This document shows positions 48,352 through 60,187 of a stretch of 64,000 nt of DNA, piece after piece. The DNA is from Cunninghamia lanceolata. Lineage: Eukaryota; Streptophyta; Pinopsida; Cupressales; Cupressaceae. Position 1 is the stretch's first letter, and the number at the start of each line of letters is the position of its first letter. The stretch lies in NCBI GenBank assembly GCA_027924645.1, contig BSBN01000829.1, forward strand, positions 310,001 through 374,000, written 5' to 3'. The translations under genes were made by a program, and so were the position numbers. The notes below the pieces were generated by a model that was given only the letters and a program-made list of their open reading frames with translations, searched no databases and was not told the DNA's origin.

Positions 48352-51300
48352 GTTGGAGCTGTCTCCATCCAAAGCCAAAATCATGAAGTACAAATACCAA
48401 AGGGTCTTCCCTGTCACTTCAGTGTAGTCGAATATTGATGAAATCAAAGATACAGAAATAGGACATGTGGATATGGTAGAATTTGTGGACATAACGAAAT
48501 AGACAAACCCTTCTAGACACATGCAAAAGATCATTGATAGCAATATTCACTTGGTTGCCACATTTCTAGTTTCTGCTAATAATCCCAAGTTCATTCTTTA
48601 GGTGGCTAGCCATTACATCAGGGACATTAGGGTTGTGATAGATTCCCAAGGGAATGTGATGATGAGGTTGGATGCATAATTCCTTGATAAAATCTTCATG
48701 TGTCCACCTATTGAAAACATTAGACAGATTAATTTTACTCAAGGCCAAAAGGACTATGATATAGATGTGGAAGCTACAAGAAGGTACATAAACAATAAAT
48801 GGTTGAAAATTCCTTGAAGTAATTTGACCAGATGTCTGAAGGATCTCCCTAGGAGTGCCTTTGTAGAGGAAGTTTGTGATTTGATCACTCTCTTGAGTCG
48901 TAGCAGAGGACTCGCCTCTTCCTCCAAATTTGAAGAATGGATGTACACATACATCAAGGTGATCCTTCGGGGCACACAGAGAATATTCTGGGGAGAGAAG
49001 ATCAGTAACGCATTGCATGAACAACTAGTGAAGGTCAACACAACATTCAAATTATATATGACCTCGTATCTTGTATATGTTGCTGCTAGCATGAGAAGCT
49101 TTCCTGGTTTGACTCAGGTTGGTGACAGGAGATTGGTTCCTGTATATGAGTATTATCCTCAAATTACTCTAAAGGGGTCAATCCATCATTTCAGAAGGGT
49201 GAATGATGCTTTCTTTTTAGTATTCATGTGCTTATGGGACAATGAACTTGTTCAGAAGAGGGTCTCAAATGAAGCTTGGGAGGTTGTGAATTCTTTTGGC
49301 TGCTCGTTCTTACAATTCCCCACTTTCACATATCTCAGAGTAGGGTATTATCCTAGCTACATTATATTCTTCCATGGTATCCCAGTGACCGTATTGTTCT
49401 CATGGAATTATGTAGGTAGCTGATTCTAGTGCATAATAAAAAAATGGAGCTGAAGAAGTCAGGGATTAAGTTTCTCGTTGAAATTGGAAGGTACTCATTT
49501 CAATCAGCTAATATGGCAAAAATAGTTGATTCTAAATTACAGTTGGTTACTATGAAAACTTTCAAGAAAAGGGACCGTTTTGACTTCAGGAGAGTACAAG
49601 ATAAGATCAAAAGAAAGTCAACCTTTCATGTGCCTATGGTGGAAGATATTTGGGCTGATCTTAGGACACAAAATGAGATCAAGAAGTTAGACTACTATAG
49701 ACTTCATCTGCGTCAGATAGAAGAGCTAGGCCTTGCTGATATTCCAGACAGAATGGAGGATGATGGGGATGTTCTAGATCCCAAATATAACACTTAGAAT
49801 GTTGAAGTATCACATCTTCCAGAGGTGAAATGGTTAGTTAAAGAGGAAACATCCATAAGGAAAAGATTTCAGCCGATCCTGGCCAACACAAATATATGGT
49901 TGGAGAGCAAAGGGATCAAATTGAAGGAATTTCTCACAGGGTCAAAGATTGAAGCACATGAGCAAACAGGAAAGAAAGTAGAGAACATAACCAAGAATAG
50001 GAGTGACACCCCTTCTTCCTCCAAAATATGAAAACCAAAAATTAAGTTTGTATCCAAAGGAGGGAAGAAGAAAGAAGTTGCAGAAACCTCCAATGTCACT
50101 GAATCAGGTGCTGAAGATACAAATGTTGAGAAAATGGAGGTTGAAGATGTTGAGACTGAAGAGCAAAATATTCAGAGATCTAACGATGCCCAACAAATAG
50201 AAGTGTCTGATAAATCTGATGAGGAAGATGAAACTGAACAAGGCAATGATGAGGATGCAGAAAAGGAACAACTTGGTTATCCACATCAGTCCCCTAAGAA
50301 AGATCTTCCCACTGGAACACAAGTTTCTACACCCCTTCCTCATGCTCCTGTTTCTGGTAGTTTTCTAGTAGTTTCAAGTGTACTTCTTTCACCTATTTTC
50401 ATTGTTTCTTCCGATAATACCCCTACTTCTGTAAGAACCAGTTTTGGGACCATCTTTAATTCTTCTGTTTCTATCCCAAGTTTATCTTCTCCGTCTTTTG
50501 ACATTGGTGAATAATCTGTCTTAGAAAATCTTCTGGATGGTTGAGAGAAGGTTGTTGATATAGGTGTAGTTTTTACCAACACCAGTCCTATTGTGAGCAT
50601 AACGGGTGTAAATATGGATCCGATGAAACAAGTAGTGGACTCATCTCTGATTACTAGTGCTTCTGTGCTTCCCCCATGGTTGTCCACATATACTCCCAAG
50701 GTAAAGAAGCAAGCTATTTTGCCTGATGAGATTGATATTAAAAAGCTGTTACATATGAAATCAAAGACTCTGAAGAAGAAATCTAAGACTATTTCTAGGC
50801 TCATCAATGAAAAAGGAATCAGATATGCAGAGATTGCTAAGCCACCAAAAGATGCTATTGTTGACAATTTTGACATGAATGATTATGTCCTTTCAAGGGT
50901 TGAGTTAGGTAAGCTAACTCATGAAGGCATAAAAGCAAATTTTCAAACTACTGCCAGTACCTTGCTACTAAAATATGATGAAGTACAAAAAGAGAAAGAA
51001 CAATATAAGGCTAAAGCAGAATAACTTGTTGTGGTTCTTCAAAAAATAGTTAAGTCATCTAAAATTCTGGAACCCATGGCAGTGACTGTAGAAGATGCCC
51101 TGATCCAGAAGGTTGAAAAATCCCAGGCCAGAGGGAGGGTGGTAGGAGATATTGTGGAATATTTGCTAGCTCAAGGGCAAATTCTACTGAAGACCACTGT
51201 AGAAAGAAAAGAGAAAATGGATAAAGCCAAAGCTGAGCTTGATAACATGGTTGACTTACTCTCCCAAGAACTGTAGGATCAAGAAGAGAGCTTGGAGGAG

Positions 51301-51819
51301 TGGATAGAGATAAAAAAGATTAAGATAAAGAATCTGATCACCATCAGGGTCATTGCAAATAGGGAATCATATCTTAAAACCAAGGAGTCTCTGGTTCATC
51401 GTATTCACATAATAAAAGGCTTACTTGAAGATCTATGTCAAGCTTGAGAAACCAATGAAGACAGCAATGTCACGCTTCTACACAGGCTAGAAGAATTTCC
51501 ATGCACTCTCACAGGTGAAGATCTTAAGTTTCTTTCAGCAGATGAGATGATAAGTTCCTTCGAAAAGATGATTCAAAGGAAATTTGAAGAGTAGGTGCCC
51601 TCAGTACTTTCCATGGATAATCTCTATGATCAGCATTCAACTTTTGAGAACTTGAAGGACAATCTAGACAAACATGAGAAGGAAATAAAGGCAGTAAAAG
51701 ATGCAATTCTTTGGGCCCACACTATCTCAAAAAATATAGCTAAACCAGATGCATGTGAAATGGTAGCCATACAGGCCATGTACCATAATTTTCTAAAGAA
51801 GAATAATGGAGGAAGTTGA
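48352..51819 (+). pseudogene. U3-encoded accessory protein, copy in 3' LTR
   Basis: It is the counterpart of 36127-39565, from ATG 48352 to TGA 51817-51819. This copy would be at the 3' end of genomic RNA made from the 5' LTR. Private lesions include TAG at 48425-48427, 48500-48502 and 48599-48601, all CAG in the 5' copy, TAA near 48678, TGA near 48816, and a pair of compensating frameshifts (about 48400-48820 and 49360). It keeps about 33 bp near 51030-51060 that the 5' copy has lost in frame. Long open stretches (e.g. 48824-49423 and 50134-50514) retain the globular, acidic and coiled-coil regions. Confidence 0.75.
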
Positions 51820-51998
51820 TACCTTAGTTTATTTTATTCTTGTATATGTAATTTGAATTTTGTTGTGGACATATTCATATGTAATTTTCTAAAATGTAAT
51901 TACATGTGAGGCAAAGGAAGTCCTAAGTCAAATAGGACTCTTCTATTTGAATAAGTCAAAGTAGTTAGGATTTTCCTATTTTTGCTCTCGGTTTCTCT

Positions 51999-52006
51999 TA
52001 TAAATA
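51999..52006 (+). promoter_or_regulatory. TATA box, 3' LTR
   Basis: TATAAATA is in the same context as in the 5' LTR (CTCTTATAAATAAAGAGG). Confidence 0.7.
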
Positions 52007-52719
52007 AAGAGGACCCCCATTGTAAGTAAGCATGTTTTAGTTATTGAAGCAAAACTCTGCCAAATTGAAGAGCATTTTAAGACTTTGTGTTCAAATTGTG
52101 AATCAAATTTTATTAAGTGAATAGAAAAGCAAGTGATCGTTCAATCTTTGTGTTGGAATAACTTGTGGCGTATTGGAAATTGTTCTTATGTCCTTTTCCT
52201 AATGCTATCTTATTTGCTTGATCAAATTGTAGTGTGAGTGTGAATAATCTGGGAGATGTTCTAAAGCTGATTGTGGAGACTTTGTGCTACAACAATTATC
52301 TTTAGTTTGTGACTTTGTGTTTTGAAGTAAAAGATATTGGAAAGACTTTGAGCTGCTATTATCTTTTGTGATCATATGTTTTATCATATCATTTGGTGAA
52401 GACTTTGAGCTGCACGTTATTCTATTTAGTTCTAAATTATAAATCAGTAAAAGGAGCAACGATAGACTTTGTGCTCTCGTGGGTTTCTTGGTTATTCAAA
52501 TTTGTATTGAGAAAGTGCTCTTTCATTTTGTAAACATCATTTCTGAAAAAAGAGGAATGGATGATATGGTCTCAACCCTAAGTTAGTATTTAGTTTAAAT
52601 AAGTTTGTGATAGTTGATAGGGAACCTCCCCTTGCTGAGAGGAGAGATTTATCTCATTACACTGTGGTCAATATAACTATTTTGCCTTTAGTTAGTTGAA
52701 GAAAAAATATTCACCTACA

Positions 52720-53774
52720 TTAAAGTATTAGTACTCTCCCTCACATGCTTGGTTTTTACTTCAATTGCTTGGCCTTAAATAGTGCTTTTTATTTTGTGAA
52801 AGGGATATTAGGGTTTGTACATGGCTAGTTTTTTTTTTCAATGTGTACTATATAGCAATGACAAGAGGTTCAAATGCTCATGGTCCTTTGAGGCAAGACC
52901 CTATATAGTAATGACAAGAGGTTCAAATGTTCATGATCCTTCGAGGCAAGGGTCTGTAATGGATGGCAGGCTAAAAAATATTTTTATTTACATTTCTACC
53001 ACTAACCTAAATGTTGTTAAAGAAATTATGGGGAAAGAGGACCTAATTGATAATGGATTACTGAGGTCTTGTTCTATAGTTAGGGTTAATTTTAAGGAAA
53101 ATATTAAGCAAATAGTTGTGAATGTGGATCTTAGGGAAAGATTACATTAGATTTATTAATTCCACCATCTTCTCAGGTGTAGTCACAAATGCAACAAGTA
53201 GAATGGAGTTGGTAAGAACATAGCAAATATAAAAGAAAAGAAATCATGGAGGATGATGAATTTGAATATTGGCTAAATAGATTATGAATAGATGTTAAGG
53301 ATTTGAGGATTCATGTGAAATTCTTTTGAGCAATTCTTTTAGGACATGTGAATGATAATGCAAATTATGGTTGTCTCTATTTATAAGGGTATGCTAATGA
53401 TAACAACTAGGTACTTGATGTGGTCTCTAGAGTAGGGAATGTTGACTGATGTGAAGTGAAGGGATGCTATGGTTCATGGACTGATGTTTCACAATCTAGT
53501 TAAAGTAGCTGGGAAGATAGTTGACTCAAAACTGAAGCTCATTCCAATGTTTGAGTTAAAAGAGTTTACAACCATACCTATTAGTGCTATCAATTTAGTG
53601 TTTTACAAAGTAGGTTTAGATAGGGTGGTCACTAGGAAGGTGTTTTAAAATGTTGTTTATTGTGGTAGTCCTTTGTGATAATATTTTTGTCTACTCTAGT
53701 GTATATAGTTCTATATACATAGTGTTGGCTTTTGGTATTATTATGCCCTATGAAGGGTTTCAATTTAGGGTTCC
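52720..53774 (+). other. Unassigned DNA with a 53-bp tandem duplication
   Basis: No protein motif is recognised. A two-unit repeat (52848-52900 and 52901-52953, each starting CTATATAG) explains part of the open frame at 52815-53150, which I do not support as a gene. Confidence 0.5.
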
Positions 53775-54060
53775 TGTTGAACACAATGAGGTACTGAGAG
53801 GGGGGTGAATTAGCACACACTAAAACTTAAACAAATATTTGCAAATAAAACTGAATAACTTAAAGAGAAAAAAGTAAATCATGCAACACAAGAATAAACA
53901 CAAGAACACCAAGATTTATATGTGGAAAACCCTAAAATAGGGAAAAACCATGGTGAGTGTTAGCTCACAATATATTATGCTCACTACAAAAATATTACAA
54001 CTTTGTTTTTGGGCTGCAACCCGAGGAAGCTACTACTCCCTGTACTTTATGCTTACAACT
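53775..54060 (-). repeat. LTR-like fragment related to the left-edge LTR
   Basis: It begins TGTTGAACACAATGAGGTAC and shares GAGAGGGGGGTGAATTAGC, the ACACCAAGATTTATATGTGG block and GGGAAAAACCATGGTG with 3181-3420, in the same order and orientation. No PBS lies beside it, so it is a solo LTR or an outer LTR fragment. Confidence 0.6.
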
Positions 54061-54079
54061 TGTTGTGATACTCACAACA
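54061..54079. repeat. Perfect 8-bp-arm hairpin TGTTGTGA/TCACAACA
   Basis: TGTTGTGA-TAC-TCACAACA, near the right end of the LTR-like fragment. It may mark a junction or be a transcript hairpin. Confidence 0.7.
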
Positions 54080-55925
54080 TGCCCCATTTTACCTCTTAGC
54101 AAAATGAGGACCCCTGTTGTGGCTATGGCTTTTTTGCTTGTGTGTGGGCCTACTTGGTGGTAAAGGGAAAAGAGGTAAAGGTTACAAACCATGTGGAAAA
54201 TTGAAAAAATTAGCATTAAGTACCAGGGTGGAATAGAGATGAATTCTTTGTCAAAAATGAATAAGGGTTGCTTTTTGAACCATTTTAAAATTCCCAATAT
54301 TCTGCAAGATATGCGTGTTTTTTGGTAAAATGCATTATAGAAAGGTTTTGTATGTTGCATGTAAAAGGTTGTTTGTATGTGGAGTTGTTGTATTAGTCAC
54401 ATGGAGTGGTTAGGTTTATTCATCCTAGTACTTTGTATGCATGTGGTTAGTGTTTTATTCTTTGCATACAAGTCAGACCCGATAAGTTTCAGAGGTAGAG
54501 TGGATAATATACTATGTTCGTGTTGTATTTTGAGTTGTATGTTTGTCGAAAGGAAAGATACAAGGCAATATACAATGCGATATGCATGTCACGGACCTGA
54601 TGAGCATATAAAATTCAATTTTATTAAGAGGAAGAAAAAAGCTATGTTTCGTTGTTTGTATGTTGCATATTTTGGGTTTGTATCTGGCGCATATGATACA
54701 ACGCAAATTTCAAAAGGCAATTAAATGGGATGTAAGTGATGCATCGTACCTTAATGTATATTGAAAAGATGCATTCACTTTATATACATGTGTGGATCCA
54801 AAGAGGTTATGCAATACGGTTAAGAAAAGATGAGGAGTCCGAGATGATTGTGTAAAGGAGTTTGCATGTATGGAGGCTTGTATCTAAGAGTAAATACAAG
54901 TGTTGTTGTTTCATCGAGATACAAGTGGGAAGGTAAAGTGGGTCCCACAGGTTGTATCTTGAGGTTGTATATTGTACCGACAGACGCATATACAAGCTGA
55001 TATACAAGCAAAGATGCAAGGAACCGCAATACAAGACGGATTTCAAAAAAGAAGTTAAATAAAGGTAAGACTTTGTATGTTTGGGTGATTGTATGTTGAG
55101 GATATACAATCCTGATATACAAAGAAAGGGAAAGACATCATGGAAGAGCTAAAAGGTAAAGAGGGTTTGTATGGGTTGCAATTGTATAAACGCTTATATC
55201 TATTTTACATACATTACGATATACAAACAAAAGATACAAGGGTAGATATAAAGAAAAGAGGTAACATTGTTTATAACCTGTTGGATATGGGCTTGTATAT
55301 TGAAAAGGTGCAAATGGACATATAAGAAATAATATACAAGGAGAGATAAAAGAAAATGTGATGTATGCAGAAAGTAAACTAATGGATATAAGGTTTAAAA
55401 CTAAAACGTTGAAGGAAGAGGCCAAAGCCGTAGATGCATTAATTGCTGCAATTAATGCTGAACTAACACTGAAAATGGTAAAATTTAACGGATTAGGGTA
55501 AATTAAAAGTTGTTTTTCTTTCAGATTTACATTGTTAAAATTAAAATTGCAGAAAGAGGAATTGTTGCGAAAATTGAACGAAAATTCATCACGAGACAAA
55601 ATTTCAAAAATGGAAGAGATCAGAAAATGGTAAAGTCACATTGTAAGGTTGAGCTATTAAAAATACATGTATTTATCTTGAACACTGTTGCAATTCAGTT
55701 AATTAAAAATGTAAAGTGATTTTCAGGAATTTCATTTTAAAATGTAAATAAACGTTAAACTACTATGTCTGATTGTTAATTAATTGGTTTGGGTTAAATA
55801 ATATGAAATTCAAAACTGGAAAAAACAAAAGGGGGGTTAGGGTAAATGTAAAAAAATAGAAAATTCATAGTAAAACCCTAGGTAAGAAAGTAAAACGGTA
55901 AGTTAAAAAATGCATTTTTTACAGG
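54080..55925 (+). other. TTGTAT/ATACAA-rich leader upstream of accessory ORF
   Basis: Dense TTGTAT and ATACAA text occurs here (e.g. 54527-54585, 54960-55010, 55075-55125). ATATACAATCCTGATATACAAAG-like text near 55102 closely matches the nested element's LTR at about 20003. A TGTTGTGGCTATGG at 54114 could be an LTR start; it would put the ORF about 1.8 kb inside, close to the 1.65 kb seen in the 18-kb element. Small ORFs here look spurious. Confidence 0.45.
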
Positions 55926-58900
55926 ATGGCCCCAAAACAGAAAAAGGTGGATATAGGGGGTGAGGAAAAGATTAAAAAGGAAAGAAAGCCTCGTAAAGAA
56001 ACTGAGAAGGAAGAGTTACCAATATATAGAGGGTACCCTTCATTGCTCGGCACAAGCGGAGTGGGGATGGACAACAGCATAGGGAATTATGACGCAAAAG
56101 ATGTTTTGTAGAAGATCACAGCAGTCGATGCTACACCTAACATGAGGTGTATATGGGAAAGTGGATTATACAGAGCTGTAGGTTTCCCATTAGCTATGGA
56201 AGCTAAGGACCTATGTCTAGATTGCATACACTTATATGACCCAGTTACCAGAAGAATAATACACTAGGATAGGGTCATTGCAGACTTATCTATAGAGGGG
56301 ATTGCAAGAACATTTGGTCTAGAGATACATGAAAAGATGGTAGATATTGATATTGACTAGTACAATGAAGATTTCAATGATAATGAGAGGGATTGTAGAA
56401 GCAAGATCTTCTACAGTTGGTATAGTGCAGAGAATAAGCCCAAGGCCGTGGCAAGAGTATATAAGATTCTACAAAGAATAGACTTCAAGGAAGAGATATA
56501 TTTGATGATTACAATGTTAAGCAGACTGGTGGGATTGAGAGATGCCACTAAGTGTGAGCCTTGGATGTTCACTGTTGTACAATTCATGAGGGAAGCAAAG
56601 AAGGAACAAGGACAAATTCGCTGGGCTAAGGCTATTAGCATAGCCATATGGAAATAGGCAATGTTAAGAAAACAAAAGATGATGCCTTTCTATTTGTCCT
56701 CGTATGTATTATATTCATGTGCAACAATGGTTCAACCATATATACATGGGATTGACAGAGTTGGAACCCTAGGGAATGGCCCAAATCAAAAGCTTGTATA
56801 TGAGAATTATCCTTATTTACAGGATGATAATGCATTAAGAAAGTATGCTTTAGTAAATGATGTATTTTATACATACATGGTTAGATTTTTAAGAGAAGAG
56901 CAGGATAAGAGATTATCTGCAGATGCAGAGGATACAATTGGTTTGCACAGTTCATGGTACATTCAATTTCAGAACTTCACTTATATCAGAACTGAGGGCT
57001 TTGAAGGAAAACCTTTCATGCTGCCTAGGTATCCTTCTAACAAGTTGATTGTTTTAGAGTTCTCAAGCGAGAACTTGAATGCCTTCGGAATGTACAAAAA
57101 GAAGTATAGCAGGGGGAATCTTAAGCTCCCTTGGGTAATTAGAAGTTATTCCTGCTCCAGCGAAGAAGTGGCTGGTTACTCAGAGAGGGAGTTAAGGTAT
57201 TATGGGTTTAAGGAATTTGAGTTAGCAAGGAGGTTTGATCCTTCTCACAGGATCCAAAATACTATTGATTCTAAATTTAAACATCAAATACACATTGAGG
57301 ATTTTTGGTCAGATTGTGAGAATGATAGAGAAGTGAGAAAGAGAGCTCACAAAAGACTAACAATAGAGAAAATGAGGTCCATGGGAGACATTTATGGACC
57401 CCCAGAAGTTAAGGATGATGGCAAATTATTACACCATAGTTATGAAAGTGCCAGGCTTGCTCCTATTGGAGAGCCTGATTGGTCGCAACCATGGAATACA
57501 TCTTTGGACAAATTGTCCAAACTTGTCATTTTGTTCTCCAAGACATGGTTGAAGGATAGAATTAAGGAGCGTAATGCTGAGGGAATTGAGCCTACATATC
57601 TAAAGAAAGGAAAAAAGAGACTGAGGGAGCATAAAGATGATCTCCAGTGCTTCTACAAAAAGAAAAAAAAAGATTGTAGAAGCAAAGATTGTTGAGAAAG
57701 ACAAAAATGCTACATTGATGGATCCTTATACAATAGGGGTAACAATAGCGGTATCATCAGGCACATTTGTAGAAGCAAAGTCATGGATTCATGATACTAG
57801 TACTGAGCAAGCACAAGCTACTAAAGAGTTAATGGGACAGAAGGTTATGAAGGCAATACCAGTGGACATATCAAAAGGGGAAACTTCAAAATAGAGTGAA
57901 GTTATAGGAGCACAACAAGTAGGTGCTATATTAAGTAACATACTTGGTGCATTTACCTCAGCAGAGAAAAGACAAGCATATACTAAGGTAAAAATAGAAT
58001 TGGCTAAAGAAACGTTGCATGGGTCAAAAATGCATGAACCCAAATAAGCTACTGAGACTGTCAACGTTGAAGATGATAGCAATGGAAGTGAAGTTACAGA
58101 AATGGATTCAAGGATGGGAAGAGAAATGGACATGGAGGAAGTAGAATCTAGTGAATATTCAAGTGAGGAAGAGGAACAAGACACTCAAGCTTATATGGAA
58201 GCTGAACAAGGTCCAGTGTCTGAGCAAGAAAATGTACAAGAGGAATTGGCGGCAGTAGATCCATTTGGTACATTGGTATCTCTAGAACTAATAAGAGATG
58301 TGCAAGATGTAGCACATCAAATAGAAGAATTTGAAGAAGAGAATACACCTAAGGAAGCAGTGAAGGAAACACCTACTCAAACTAAAGAGGAAACAGGGGC
58401 TGGTACTTCTGCCGTGGATGTGTTGAATATTCTAAACATGTATGGGGAACATAGTGAAGAAGAAAAGAATGTAGAAAGCATAGATGAACAGGAAAAAGAG
58501 ACAAAAGAATATGATAATATAGTAAGTCCACCTTCACATGTAGAGCAGGTTGACATCCCTGAAAAGGTACAAAAGAAAGGTGAAACAGCAGAGGAAACAA
58601 CAAATAAACCTAAAAGTAAAGAGAACATAGAGAATACTGATGAAAATACATTTAAATCTGAAAAGCAAATAGAGGATAAAGGCATGACAAATATGGAACA
58701 AGAAAATAAAGAGGAAGATCAAGAAAAGGACTCATCAAGAAAAGAAGGTCTAGAGGAAGAAGATGAGAGTGGAGGAGATATAGAAATTGAAGAAGAGGAT
58801 AATGAAGGTTAATCTAAACAACAAAATGATCCAATGGTACAGGAAATAGCCCCACAGCAACCTCCTCCACAGCAACAAGAACAACAACAACAGAAACAAC

Positions 58901-59075
58901 AACAACAACAACAACAAGAACAAGGAGAAGTAGAAAAGCCTCAAGAAGAGGTAATCAATGAAGAGAAAGCTACTAAAAGCACAAAAGAGGCTCTAACCTA
59001 GTTGGGTGCTGAAGTGAGGAGAGAAAAGGTGGAGGTACAGTTAGTACCCATAGACATCAAAAGTTTATTAGGTGA
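55926..59075 (+). pseudogene. Accessory protein, second family member, cut by viral insertion
   Basis: The start is ATG 55926 (MAPKQKKVDIGG). The frame runs through TAG codons near 56109, 56267, 56360 and 56657, all at likely Gln positions, to an A-tract frameshift at 57656-57671, then through further TAG/TAA codons to about 59075, where viral sequence begins antisense. Conserved with the U3 ORF at 36127 are LMITMLSRLVGL, FTYIRTEGFEG, LPRYPSNKLIVLE, IEDFWSD and ARRFDPSHRIQ. The C-terminal half is acidic (Glu-rich 58100-58810) and has a poly-Gln stretch at 58869-58922. No enzyme motif is recognised. About 1050 residues are readable. Confidence 0.7.
58869..58922 (+). repeat. CAA/CAG microsatellite (poly-Gln)
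   Basis: (CAA)n with some CAG and GAA, in frame with the accessory ORF as a Gln-rich run. Confidence 0.85.
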
Positions 59076-59082
59076 TGCACAG

Positions 59083-60022
59083 CACCCCAAACATCGTCAG
59101 AAGCATCAGTATATAAAATTAAAGGATAGTTTTCCTTAGGCAAATGCAGTGTTGGAAGATACTGACACTTTTGTTTGATCTTCTGAACTATAGCAGTTAA
59201 TTCTTCTGTTCATGGTCCTGCTCCTTCTTTTAGCTGAGCTTGAAGCTTTTTCCTGTCTTTTGCCAATCCATTATAAAATGGACTTACATAATTTAAACAA
59301 CCAAGAAATCTTTGAATCTGTTTAATGCCAACCAAAATGTCAGGGAATTCAAAAATATGCTTAAGAATATGGGGTTGGAGTTTTACTTTTCCTTGTGACA
59401 AAACCAAACCCAGAAAATCAATTTCTTGTTTTCCTATGACCATCTTTTTGGTAGAGAGGTAGATTCCATGACTTCTGATGGTATTATACAGTGCTTCCAG
59501 GTGCTTCAAATGTTGAGAGTCATCCTCAGAGTAAACAATTATATCATCAATGTAAACTGAGCAAAAATCTTTCAAACTCCTAAGAGCTTTATCCATCCTA
59601 CGTTGAAAGTAAGCAGGAGCAGTTTTAAGACCAAATGGCATCACATTCCATTCATACAATCCTTGGGGCACAGAGAAAGCTGTCTTATATCTATCTTCTT
59701 CTTTGACCTTTATTTGCCAAAATCTGGATTTGCAATCAAACTTTGAAAATACCCTTTTAGAAGCAGCTCTCATTATCAGATCTGTGCTGAAAGGAATAGG
59801 ATAATTGAATGGTAATATGATATCATTAAGAGGCTTGTAGTTGATATAGAATCTTTTCTTACCTCTTTGTTGCTCCACTCTTTTATTTACCAGGAAGGCT
59901 GGACAGCTGAAAGGACTTTTATTGTCTCTAATGAATTTTCCTTCAATTAGCTCATGCAGGTGTTCATCCATTTCTTTAACTTTAGAGGGACTCATTAAGT
60001 AGGCTGGCTCAAATGGTATCAT
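59083..60022 (-). pseudogene. Caulimovirid reverse transcriptase and start of RNase H
   Basis: Visible motifs include FSKFDCKSRFWQIKV, PFGLKTAPAYFQRRMD, the active-site YIDD at 59554-59543, and LGLVLSQGKVKLQ. The RNase H start (LYTDASDD-type motif, near 59120) follows after a stop at 59210-59208. The domain then ends abruptly at about 59083, so most of RNase H is missing. The order and the FWQIKV/PFGLKTAPAYFQ motifs mark Caulimoviridae over Ty3 elements. Confidence 0.88.
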
Positions 60023-60187
60023 AGATTTACATTTAGGTTTAAACCTTATTTTGCATTCTTCATGCTCCTTGGACTAGAATTGCAGAGGATTTAAACTACA
60101 GTAGTCTTGTTCAAACTTTGCTTTCACAGGTTCTAGCAAGAGAGGTAGTTGAGGTCCCTAAGAGTTCATGGCTTCTTTCTTCTTGAC

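Larger units (their letters stand above)
34477..52719 (+). mobile_element. 18.2-kb Tat-like Ty3/gypsy element with ORF-bearing 6-kb LTRs
   Basis: The LTRs at 34477-40466 and 46700-52719 flank an Arg-type PBS and gag, protease, extra RNase H, RT, RNase H and integrase. Flanking pentamers are TAATA and TTAAA, so no clean target duplication is seen. Each LTR contains a long accessory ORF upstream of its TATA box. Confidence 0.9.
46700..52719 (+). repeat. 3' LTR (about 6020 bp) of the 18-kb element
   Basis: It runs from TGTTGTTCTCAAAAT to TTCACCTACA, preceded by GTTAGAGCCAGT, the same type of text that precedes the 3' LTR at 28403. Sampled by eye, U3 and ORF differ from the 5' LTR at roughly 7-10 percent of sites, but the last 600 bp at only about 2 percent. 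Confidence 0.9.

Noticed and set aside
52815..53150. 111-codon frame after the 18-kb element
   Set aside because: It spans a 53-bp tandem duplication and has no recognisable domain.
54377..54724. 115-codon plus-strand frame in the TGTAT-rich leader
   Set aside because: Cys/aromatic-rich text without motifs in repeat-rich DNA; no support as a gene.
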